A stretch of DNA of 64,000 nt from contig CAADHA010000031.1 in the NCBI GenBank assembly GCA_900696685.1, forward strand, positions 1-64,000, written 5' to 3'. This stretch comes from an uncultured Planctomycetota bacterium (GTDB taxonomy: Bacteria > Planctomycetota > Phycisphaerae > Phycisphaerales > UBA5793). The translations under genes were made by a program, and so were the position numbers. This document shows, piece by piece, positions 53,990 through 61,694 of this stretch. The notes below the pieces were generated by a model. The model made no database searches, was not told where the DNA came from, and was given only the letters and a program-made list of their open reading frames with translations. Numbering within the stretch: position 1 is the first letter of the stretch; every line of letters starts with the position of its first letter.

Positions 53990-54307
53990 GTGGGGAGGCG
54001 CTGGGCGGGCGCTTGCGTATCCTCCTTATCTCCTTCGCAACAAACAACCTGTGGCGTTCTGCTCGTGCGGTCGGCCTTCCCTGGCGCTCGCGCGAAGGCA
54101 CGGCTGGGGGGGTGGACTACGGCGACGCGGGGCAGTTTCCCGGACGCTTTCTCCCCCATTCTAAGGTATCACACCCGGATTATCTGACCATTACAATCTG
54201 ACCCTCATTTTCGATGCCCACGCCTGCGGCGTGTCCTCGCTCGTCGTCCTCTTATAAGCTATTATGGAGAAATCGCCGATGATTCGCTCCATTGGGGTTT
54301 TCCAGGG
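53990..54307. other. divergent promoter region, 318 bp
   Basis: This lies between the kinase (minus) and the sigma factor (plus). An AT-richer patch with TATAAG and TATTAT occurs at 54253-54265, 43 bp before the sigma factor start, and may hold its promoter. I see no matching -35 element, RNA gene or hairpin terminator. Confidence 0.4.
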
Positions 54308-54973
54308 GTGAAAACGGCCGTGGCCGGACCCGCGGGGTGCGTTTTGCCCGACGCCAGCGAAACCCAGATTCTCATCAAAAAGGCCCTCCACGGCGACGAA
54401 CAGGCCGTTCAGCGGCTGCTTGTCCTATACCACCCGCGCCTCAAGGCCAGACTCATCCGCCAGATGGATGCTGTCATGAAATCCAAACTCGAGCCCGAGG
54501 ACATTCTCCAGCAGGTCTATCTGGAGGCCTTCCGGGCCATCGGGCATTTTGAGTATCAGGGGCCGGATTCGTTTCTTCGCTGGATGTACGCCATCCTCGA
54601 TCGCAAGCTCATCGACGAGCATCGTGCCCTGCGCGCCGAACGCCGCGATGTCCGGCGGGAAGTAAAGCCGGCCACTGCCCGGGCCGGACAAACCACGTAC
54701 ATTGACCTGCTGACGCGGGTCACCGCGGGCGGCTCGACGCCCAGTCAGGTCGTGCGGAAGGAAGAGGCGCTCGGAGTGTTGCAGGCCTGTGTGGCGACGC
54801 TCCCGGAACATTACCGCGATGTGATTCAGATGCGATTCATCGAAGGCCGCCCGGTCGCGGAAGTGGCCGAGCATCTCGGCCGCTCAATCGGCTCGATCCA
54901 CATGATCTGCCATCGCGCCCTCAAGCTGCTCCGCGAGCAGGCCGAGCAACTGGGGCTAACGCAGGAGGGCTGA
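54308..54973 (+). CDS. ECF-type sigma-70 family sigma factor
   Basis: The 221-aa product has region 2 (LEPEDILQQVYLEAFRAIGH, then FLRWMYAILDRKLIDEHRAL) and region 4 (LPEHYRDVIQMRFIEGRPVAE, VAEHLGRSIGSIHMICHRAL) joined by a short linker, with no region 3, as in ECF factors. It resembles planctomycete ECF groups found beside Ser/Thr kinases. No anti-sigma factor is adjacent, so the divergent kinase is a candidate regulator. The GTG start at 54308 has no clear Shine-Dalgarno. Confidence 0.88.
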   Translation: MKTAVAGPAGCVLPDASETQILIKKALHGDEQAVQRLLVLYHPRLKARLIRQMDAVMKSKLEPEDILQQVYLEAFRAIGHFEYQGPDSFLRWMYAILDRKLIDEHRALRAERRDVRREVKPATARAGQTTYIDLLTRVTAGGSTPSQVVRKEEALGVLQACVATLPEHYRDVIQMRFIEGRPVAEVAEHLGRSIGSIHMICHRALKLLREQAEQLGLTQEG

Positions 54974-55013
54974 CCGGTGACAGTCGAAATCTGCAGAACG
55001 ATAGGGGTGGAAT

Positions 55014-55099
<86 letters not shown>

Positions 55100-55237
55100 T
55101 GGGGGCTCGTGCGGAGCATGGGGAGGTTAGCTTCCAGGCAGGCATGCGTCAAGCTGCGGACCTACGATCCGACAGGAAAGAGCGTGGGGCAAACCAGCGG
55201 GGCTGTTCTCCAACGAGTAATCCGACTTGCTCGCGCC

Positions 55238-56344
55238 CTAAATCTGTGCTCGCACGTCGAGTTGATGCGCTTTGCGACCGCCGCGGGTCGTGCGGGCATC
55301 AGTTGCCTTCCCAGCCAACAGGACTTTCGCTACGTCAATCGCACGGGCAACAAGATCGGCGGCGCCTTCGCGCAGCTCCTTGCTCTTCGCCACATACTCG
55401 ATGTTGCGTTCCATGTCTTCGGCGCTCCAGCCGCGCGAATGCGCGATGTAAGGAAACGGCGGCAGGTGGCACCCCAACTCGGCGAAGAATCCCAACATCT
55501 GCCCGGCAACGGCCTGCACGTTGTCCTGTCCGCCGGTAATGATGAAAGCAGCGACTTTGTTGTGCATGAGGACCTTGTTGGAAATGGTGATCTGGTTCTG
55601 AATGCAGTTCATTCGCTCGATCATTTTGTAATAAAGGGAACTGGCCGAGCCCCAGCGGATGGGCGTAGCGACGAGGATTACGTCTGCCCAGTGGACGATC
55701 GCCTCGTACACGCGGTCGAGCTGGTCGCCCGCATCCATCTGCGTGATGCTGCATGGCCAGGTGCAGGCGTGGGCGCTTTTGGAGTAGTAGCCCTCGCAAG
55801 CGCGGAACGACAGATCCTTGAGCTTGATGTGCTGCGTCTCTGCGGCAAGCTGCGACCGGGCATGTTCGACGGCGTACTCCAGCAGTGCGTCAGATGTCGA
55901 ATAGCGCGGGTTGGCCGCGTCCATGACGGTCGTGGAGATACCCACGACGCGGATCGGTCCGTCGGCGCGTTTTACGGGTCGGGCCAGCGGGTGCGGGTCA
56001 TGCTTCTTGTGCGTGCGCGGCGAACTGGGCGTCAGATTCACCAGCACACGGCCGTTTTCGATCCTGACGTCGTGTCGAGGGACGGCGTCTTCTTCGTAAC
56101 CGGGTTCGCCGAGACCTGTGCTGCGATGGAACTTCCAGTTGTGCCAGGGGCAGACGACGTATTCGCCATCGAGGCGACCGTCGCCGAGCGGCCCGGCGAC
56201 GTGGTTGCAGACGCCGCTGATGGCTGCGAACTGTCCGTTGACGCAACTCAGGGCGAGCTTCACCCGCTCGATGGTGATCTGCTGGAGGGGTTTGCGGCAC
56301 AGGTCGTCTGCCGCGCCGATGTCGTGCCAGTTGTCCGGTGGCAT
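55238..56344 (-). CDS. Rieske domain fused to flavodoxin-like FMN reductase
   Basis: The 368-aa product has an N-terminal Rieske [2Fe-2S] ferredoxin domain (about 1-105). Its ligands are CNHVAGPLGDG (Cys, His) and VVCPWHNWKFH (Cys, His). After a Pro/Lys linker comes an NADPH-dependent FMN reductase/iron-sulfur-flavoprotein-like domain (about 130-350) with VVGISTTVMDAANPRYSTSD, WADVILVATPIRWGSASSLY, then FIITGGQDNVQAVAGQML. The two redox units in one chain suggest internal electron transfer between cluster and flavin; the substrate is unknown. An NTF2-like gene lies 36 bp upstream on the same strand. Confidence 0.87.
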   Translation of the reverse strand: MPPDNWHDIGAADDLCRKPLQQITIERVKLALSCVNGQFAAISGVCNHVAGPLGDGRLDGEYVVCPWHNWKFHRSTGLGEPGYEEDAVPRHDVRIENGRVLVNLTPSSPRTHKKHDPHPLARPVKRADGPIRVVGISTTVMDAANPRYSTSDALLEYAVEHARSQLAAETQHIKLKDLSFRACEGYYSKSAHACTWPCSITQMDAGDQLDRVYEAIVHWADVILVATPIRWGSASSLYYKMIERMNCIQNQITISNKVLMHNKVAAFIITGGQDNVQAVAGQMLGFFAELGCHLPPFPYIAHSRGWSAEDMERNIEYVAKSKELREGAADLVARAIDVAKVLLAGKATDARTTRGGRKAHQLDVRAQI

Positions 56345-56380
56345 GGAGGGGCTCCGGCCGATTGATCGGGTAGTGCTAGA

Positions 56381-56737
56381 TCAACCCTTATTGTAGTAAA
56401 AGCGTTCGCTGACGACCTTGCCGTCGCGCCATTGCCGCACGCTGACCTGTTCCATCTTCACGCGGCCGCCGCCTTTGAAGGTGACGTCGAACAGCCACTC
56501 GCCGAAGGCGACATCACCGTTTGCCGCGCTTCGCACCAGTTTGATTCCGTGCACCGCCTGCACGGAATCGACGAAGGTCTTCTCGCGGTCGCGGTTGGCG
56601 GCCTTGCCCGGCACGGGCGGCTCGGAGTTTTCCTGCATGACGACGTTTTCGGCGTAGAACTTTTCGAAGGCCGGCAGGATTTCGCCTTGCTGGATCATGG
56701 TGTTCAGTTCACTCTCAAGCTGCTCGGTTTGATACAT
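56381..56737 (-). CDS. SnoaL/NTF2-like protein
   Basis: The 118-aa product fits the NTF2-like/SnoaL fold: LPAFEKFYAENVVMQENSEP, then NRDREKTFVDSV, VAFGEWLFDVTFKGGGRV and VSVRQWRDGKVVSERFYY. Members bind small hydrophobic ligands or act as isomerases or cyclases, and many are uncharacterised. It lies just upstream of the Rieske-flavodoxin gene in the same direction, possibly as an operon. Confidence 0.82.
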   Translation of the reverse strand: MYQTEQLESELNTMIQQGEILPAFEKFYAENVVMQENSEPPVPGKAANRDREKTFVDSVQAVHGIKLVRSAANGDVAFGEWLFDVTFKGGGRVKMEQVSVRQWRDGKVVSERFYYNKG

Positions 56738-56849
56738 TGGGTGCTCCCGGTCGCGTATTGCAGTGCGTCACCTGTTCGAATTATCCGGCTGAGCAGGTTG
56801 TGTCATCGACCTGCCCAAAAGCGGTGTACAGAAGAATCGGAGCAAGGGT

Positions 56850-57140
56850 CTAACCACGGAGATCTTCAAGCTTCCGTGAATTTTCGACGTTTTTTGCCTT
56901 TTTGGCACGTCTTCGTAATTCTTCGGGGATGACGATTTTCTCCGGCGGAAGCCAGACGAACTTGCCGTTTTCGCAGACGACGATCCAGTTACCCGCCTTC
57001 TTGTGCGCACGAAGGGCCTCACGAACGCCAGCGCGCAGGGCAGCGCCGATGACGCGTTCATCCTCCATGAGCTCATGAATGGATCGCTTCTGTCGAACAG
57101 GCAGTTTTTTTTCGGTTTCATCCCGAGTACTTCCGTGCAA
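56850..57140 (-). CDS. small protein, likely partner of the zeta-like gene
   Basis: The 96-aa product contains IGAALRAGVREALRAHKKAG, WIVVCENGKFVWLPPEKI and a basic tail. I associate this pattern with short ORFs placed directly after zeta-toxin-like genes, so it may be the antitoxin or an accessory protein. It reads from TTG 57140. An ATG one frame over (in GGATGA, overlapping the toxin stop) would fit better if the A8 tract at 57105-57112 had nine A's. The start may therefore itself be affected by an indel. Confidence 0.6.
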   Translation of the reverse strand: MHGSTRDETEKKLPVRQKRSIHELMEDERVIGAALRAGVREALRAHKKAGNWIVVCENGKFVWLPPEKIVIPEELRRRAKKAKNVENSRKLEDLRG

Positions 57141-57742
57141 GTGAAAGCCAAAGTCGGCGATCTGCTAGTTGTAGTGTTCGGCTGCCGCGACCATGGGCAA
57201 TGAGTCGAGGACCGGGTAAAAGCGAATTATCGTAGATTCTCCATGTCGTTGAAAGAGGGCGATACAGCGAAAAAAAGTTGATCAAGCTGCGATCATAGCG
57301 CCTGCGGATCGTATCCTATCGTATCCTCCGGAATGCCATGCTCGCCCAACCGGACCCTGGCCGCGACTCGTTCCACCGCTGTATCCGAAGATGGCAGCCA
57401 GAGATACACCAGATGAAAGAGGTAGCCGGCTTTCAGCAGCGTGGCAATCCAGGGCGCGTATGATCTGCTGGCAAGCGTGGTCTCAAAAGCGAAAGAAACG
57501 TGTCGATCGGCTAACGCTCTTACCCTTTCAAGCAATACCTTCCCTGCTTCGATCGCAGCGCCGTCCGGGTTGAATCCAGAGAGACCGCGGGCGATCACAT
57601 CCGCGTTGGCGAATTCCGTGACAGCGAGCGTACCTTCAAGCAAAGAGGGTGCGGTTGTGGATTTGCCTGCGCCGTTTGGCCCTGCGAGAACGACAACCGC
57701 CGGCGATCGACTGCTCGCTGCCCGCTTTCGCTTGAGGCGTGA
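57118..57742 (-). pseudogene. zeta-toxin-like P-loop kinase, frameshifted
   Basis: The reverse strand encodes VVVLAGPNGAGKSTTAPSLL, EFANADVIARGLSGF, HVSFAFETTLASRSYAPWI and RVRLGEHGIPEDTI, the pattern of the zeta-toxin-like P-loop family. The frame then breaks. In another phase it resumes RRRYDRSLINFFSLYRPLST and WRIYDNS up to a TGA at 57118. A 10-bp tandem duplication (57308-57327) explains the shift: removing one copy restores 205 codons. In addition, no ATG, GTG or TTG precedes the P-loop before the upstream in-frame stop at 57743, so the 5' end is also damaged. It begins six bases after the MoxR-type gene ends. Confidence 0.82.
57308..57327. repeat. 10-bp tandem duplication breaking the zeta-like gene
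   Basis: ATCGTATCCT occurs twice in direct contact (57308-57317 and 57318-57327). Its removal restores the family reading frame (...PEDTIRRRYDRSL...), so it is probably the inactivating mutation. Confidence 0.85.
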
Positions 57743-57747
57743 TTACT

Positions 57748-59163
57748 TCACGTCGTATAGCTTACCCGGCCGTGTTTTGTAGAGCGCGAGATTTTCTGAT
57801 GGGCGTAGAGCCCGGCGAGCACAAACTCCACACAGGCGGCGCGCATCGCCGGGTCCTGCGACGGGTTGATCTCGAAGGCCTTCTCCCATGCCGGCGGGAC
57901 TCGCTTGAGGCGCTCCGCATAGACCGAGGAGGGCAGCAGGTCGCCCACCTCGATGCTCACGCCCTTGCCGAAGAGGCCGGCGATTTCCTCAAATCCGTGC
58001 TGATCGCAATATTCGTCGAAGACTTTGCGGATTGCCTCGACCTGCACGGCTTCGATGACCTGTTGCTCGCTCATCTGATGGCTGCTCATCAGGTCCAGTT
58101 CGAGCTTGCCCATCGAACTGCTGGTCAGGTGGCCCAGGTCGCTGATGCGCGGGATGGCGTGGTCCTCGCCGAGTATGGCTACGCGCCGTCGGGCGCTGGC
58201 GATCATCGTGCGATAGTTGGCGATGGAGAAACGGGCGCTCACGCCGGACTGCGAATCGACGAAGTCGCTCTTTCGCGCTTCGATGGTGATCTGCTCGATG
58301 ATCTCCTTCATGAAGAGCGGCACGCGAACAGGGAACGGCCCGTCGAGGTCAATGCCGGCTTCCTGTTCCATGATGGCGATGCCGGTCTCGCGCTCGCGCG
58401 GGTAATGCGTACGAATGAGCGAGCCGATGCGGTCCTTGAGCTGTGGAATCACCTTGCCGCTGCGGTTGTAGGTCGATGGATTCGCAGAGAAGAGAATGAC
58501 GATGTCGAGGTCGAACCGGATGGGGAAGCCGCGAATCTGCACGTCCCGCTCTTCGAGGATGTTGAAGAGTCCGACCTGCACCAACTCATCGAGTTCCGGC
58601 ACTTCGTTCATCGCGAAGATGCCGCGATTCATGCGCGGAATAAGCCCGAAGTGCAGGGCGTCTTCGGCGGACATGCTTGTACCCGCTGCCAGCTTGGCCG
58701 GGTCGATCTCACCGATGAGGTCGGCGAATTTCGTACCCGGGGCGAGACGCTCTGCATAGCGTTGCTCACGCGGCCACCAGGCGATCGGTGTTGCATCGTC
58801 TTCCGCGGCGATCATTCGTCGGGCATGCTGGCTGATCGGCCGCATCGGGTCGTCGTGCAACTCGCTGCCGGCGACGTAAGGTATCTCCGCATCCAGCAGG
58901 CGGACGAGCCCGCGCATCAGGCGGCTCTTGGCCTGGCCCTTCTCGCCGAGAAAGAGCATGTCGTGTCGGGCGAGTATGGCGAGGCAGACTTCGGGAATGA
59001 CTGTGTCTTCGTAGCCGATGATGCCGGGGAACAGGTCATCATGGGCGGAGAGGAGCTTGAGCAGGTTGTCGTGCAGTTCCTGCTTGACGCTCTTGGACTT
59101 CCAGCCCGAATCCTTCAATTCGCCCAGGGTGCGCGGTCGTGTCACGGTCAGAGTCGTGCTCAT
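57748..59163 (-). CDS. MoxR/magnesium-chelatase-like AAA ATPase
   Basis: This 471-aa AAA+ protein has a Walker A variant [20 protein letters not shown] and a Walker B variant [20 protein letters not shown], where Asn replaces the usual Asp. It has sensor regions [19 protein letters not shown] and [17 protein letters not shown]. Similar proteins in planctomycetes and other phyla pair with von Willebrand A proteins in metal insertion or complex remodelling, but no VWA gene is adjacent here. The upstream 267 bp contain nothing I recognise. Confidence 0.85.
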   Translation of the reverse strand: MSTTLTVTRPRTLGELKDSGWKSKSVKQELHDNLLKLLSAHDDLFPGIIGYEDTVIPEVCLAILARHDMLFLGEKGQAKSRLMRGLVRLLDAEIPYVAGSELHDDPMRPISQHARRMIAAEDDATPIAWWPREQRYAERLAPGTKFADLIGEIDPAKLAAGTSMSAEDALHFGLIPRMNRGIFAMNEVPELDELVQVGLFNILEERDVQIRGFPIRFDLDIVILFSANPSTYNRSGKVIPQLKDRIGSLIRTHYPRERETGIAIMEQEAGIDLDGPFPVRVPLFMKEIIEQITIEARKSDFVDSQSGVSARFSIANYRTMIASARRRVAILGEDHAIPRISDLGHLTSSSMGKLELDLMSSHQMSEQQVIEAVQVEAIRKVFDEYCDQHGFEEIAGLFGKGVSIEVGDLLPSSVYAERLKRVPPAWEKAFEINPSQDPAMRAACVEFVLAGLYAHQKISRSTKHGRVSYTT

Positions 59164-59430
59164 AGTTGCACATTGTAGCGTTGGATGTGCGCCCTTGCAG
59201 GCGAGTCAAAGCGCGCACGTTGCACGACCGCGGCACATGCTTGACGCTCCCGACATGCACACGTAGCATCCGCCAACGTGCCGGGTATGTGACTCGCATG
59301 GAAGCGATCGACCCCGGGAAGTTGAGGTCGCAAGAGACATGCGTCCTGCAGCCAGTCTGATTTGCAACCCCGGCGACTCATTGAGGTCTCCGTCGCCTGA
59401 TCCGGGGCTTGTGTCCATTCATGTGATTTC

Positions 59431-60903
59431 ATGGTGCCGCGGATGAACGATTCGTCGCAGAAACTGCGGCAGACGTTCACGCATCGCGGCCTTTGGCTGG
59501 CCGTGCTCGCGGGCCTTGCCGTGCGCACGGCGATCGCTTTGACGATGGACCCCGGTTTTCAGACCGGCATGCAGCGGTGGTACCTCGTGGGCACGGCCAC
59601 GCTCGCCTCCGGCTACGGCCTGAAGATGCCCTCGGCGCGCACCTCGCCTTCCTTCGGCACCGAGGAACTGCCGCGTCCTGAAGACTTCATGCAGCAGCGC
59701 GAGCAGGAGGGCGGCCGCATCGACCCGGAGCATCCCTATCCGCCCGATGTCTCCGGATGGATCGAAGGCACACATCATCCCGCCGGTTACACCGTCATTC
59801 TCTATGCGCTGTATCGCGTCGGTAACTACACCGGCATGATCATCCTGTCGCGCGTCCTGCAGATCATTTTGGATGTCTCCGTCTGCGCGCTGATCGCCGT
59901 TTTCGCGACGCTGCTTTTCGATCATCGGGTGGCGATCGTTGCCGCTTGGGCGTATGCCCTTTGCCCGCCCGCGTTCTACCTCAGCACGTCGCTCCTGCCC
60001 GATGCCTTTCACGGTTTCCTGACCGCCTCGATCCTGACGGCCACGGTGCTGACGCGACGAAAGCTGCCGGGCATGTGGATTGTCGCCGGCTTGATGCTGG
60101 GCATCGCCTGTCATCTCCGCTCGGAGTATGTCCTGATGCCCGCGGCGTTGTATGTGATTCTCGCGCTGGAACGCCGCTCACTCTGGAAGCCGATACCGTG
60201 GCTGGCCGGCGCTGTCGTGGTGATGCTCATCGTGTTGTCGCCGTGGGCGATGTACATGAAGAGCGTCACGGGTCGATATCGCCTCAACGCCACCGTTGGC
60301 GGCGGCAACCTGTACCTGGGGCTGGGCGAAGAGCCGCGTAACCCATGGGGCATCGGCTTGAGCGATGCCTGGCTGGCGAAGGACGCCGTCGCCCGAGGAT
60401 TTGAGAGTCCGTGGGATGCGCAGGCCAATGACACTTACTTCGCGCTTTTTAAGCAGCACGTTCGCGAGCGACCCGGTCTGTATGCGAAGATTGTGCTGCT
60501 GCACCGGTTGCCGATGGCCCTTGTGCCGCCGCACCTGCTGGGTCATACGGCGTCCAGCGATGAGTTTCGCTTTACGAAGTATCGCCTTGAGGAAGGGCTG
60601 ACCAAGTGGCAGGTCCTGCGCAAGTACCCTGATCGACTCATCAAGCACAAGTGGCGCGAGCTGGTCATGATGGGTTACTCCGCCGTGTTGCTGGCGTGCT
60701 TTGTGGCGACCGGCGTCCTGCTTCGCAGAGACCTACGACTCTATGCGTGGCTGGCACTGCCCTGGGCGCTGACGGTCGGCTCGATGGCGCTCTTTAAGCA
60801 TATTGAGCCGCGCAACATGGCGCCGATCCTCTTTGTGCAGCTTACGGCATTCGCTTTCTGCGCTGTTCGCTGGTGGGATCGCCGCGCACGCCGCACTGTT
60901 TGA
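59431..60903 (+). CDS. GT39/ArnT-like membrane glycosyltransferase
   Basis: The 490-aa product has about 10-11 membrane helices. The first is AVLAGLAVRTAIALTMD; a long loop holding EGTHHPAGYTVILYALYRV follows, typical of GT-C (PMT/ArnT-like) enzymes. Later come FHGFLTASILTATVLTRR and MLGIACHLRSEYVLMPAALY. It likely transfers sugars from a polyprenyl-phosphate donor; the acceptor is unknown. A second Met at 59443 is an equally good start. It stands alone, separated from the main glycan region by 15 kb. Confidence 0.85.
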   Translation: MVPRMNDSSQKLRQTFTHRGLWLAVLAGLAVRTAIALTMDPGFQTGMQRWYLVGTATLASGYGLKMPSARTSPSFGTEELPRPEDFMQQREQEGGRIDPEHPYPPDVSGWIEGTHHPAGYTVILYALYRVGNYTGMIILSRVLQIILDVSVCALIAVFATLLFDHRVAIVAAWAYALCPPAFYLSTSLLPDAFHGFLTASILTATVLTRRKLPGMWIVAGLMLGIACHLRSEYVLMPAALYVILALERRSLWKPIPWLAGAVVVMLIVLSPWAMYMKSVTGRYRLNATVGGGNLYLGLGEEPRNPWGIGLSDAWLAKDAVARGFESPWDAQANDTYFALFKQHVRERPGLYAKIVLLHRLPMALVPPHLLGHTASSDEFRFTKYRLEEGLTKWQVLRKYPDRLIKHKWRELVMMGYSAVLLACFVATGVLLRRDLRLYAWLALPWALTVGSMALFKHIEPRNMAPILFVQLTAFAFCAVRWWDRRARRTV

Positions 60904-61148
60904 TCACCGCCGCGGCGCGTCACAAAGACTGATATTCTCCACCGAAGACACGTGACCGCCGGGCGGTCGCAATCTTCCTGAGTACCCGGCTCATGTAAAA
61001 CGGCATCCGCCGCACAAATCTCGCGATGCCTGTTCGGGAGCACGAGATCGAGGATCGCAGAGACGGGCGCCCACTTGCCGAAGCTTTGGGCATCGGCTAA
61101 TCTGTTTTTGCTGTGCAGGCGAGAGCATCGTTTGAGCCGGCGCAGCGT

Positions 61149-61239
61149 GGAGAGGTGGCTGAGTGGCTTAAAGCGACGGTTTGCTAAACCGTTGTACGGG
61201 CTAATACCTGTACCGGGGGTTCGAATCCCCCCCTCTCCG
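61149..61239 (+). tRNA. tRNA-Ser(GCT)
   Basis: The acceptor GGAGAGG pairs with CCTCTCC and the discriminator is G. The anticodon stem ACGGT/ACCGT encloses TTGCTAA, giving GCT. A long variable arm (TGTACGGG...CCTGTAC) and GGTTCGAATCC T-arm complete a 91-nt class II tRNA. A run of seven T's (61240-61246) follows directly and can serve as its terminator. CCA is not encoded. Confidence 0.97.
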
Positions 61240-61694
61240 TTTTTTTGCATCCGAATTGGGTCGCGTCGGTAAGCCCTTGCCTAGCACCGAGTTATGCGAT
61301 TGCGAGTCCGACATCCCAGTATGAGAGTGTTGTGCTCTCCGTTTCTTCGAAGCGAAAGCACCGAAATGTTTGAATCGCCTACACCTGTGTCCGCTTCTCG
61401 GTTGTTGACTGCGCGTTTGCCCTCAAAGTGCCCTCAAGTTGGCTCATTGGGCACGCACTACGCCCCGACACCTCCAGATCGTACGGCGACTCGTCCACCG
61501 CTACTTTGCGTCGCACCGGGCTCTTCGAATTCAATTCGGAACTCGTTCCGGAAGCTCAGCGTCGAACGCCGATTTTCCGCCGCCTTTACGAGACGACACG
61601 CGCATAAACTTATCCCAATCGCCCATGTAGCCCTTAATCCGCTGATGGCTGAATGATATCGCCGACGCCGGTGCAGCGTGGCTGACTGCGAGCG
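61240..61694. other. 455-bp stretch without a supported gene
   Basis: This lies between tRNA-Ser and the end of the kinase-TPR gene. Open frames on both strands are short and Arg/Ser-rich, and no domain, integrase remnant or direct copy of the tRNA 3' end is visible. Apart from the T7 tract after the tRNA I see no signal. Confidence 0.4.

Noticed and set aside
55109-56365. 418-codon plus-strand ORF
   Set aside because: Antisense to the Rieske-flavodoxin gene. It has no recognisable motifs, while the opposite strand has cluster ligands.
57739-59178. 479-codon plus-strand ORF
   Set aside because: Antisense to the MoxR-type ATPase, whose Walker and sensor motifs are clear.
60741-61250. Minus-strand ORF whose product contains GEGGIRTPGTGISPYNGLAN
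   Set aside because: It is the antisense reading of tRNA-Ser(GCT) and of the GT39-like gene. This peptide is a well-known annotation artefact from tRNA genes.
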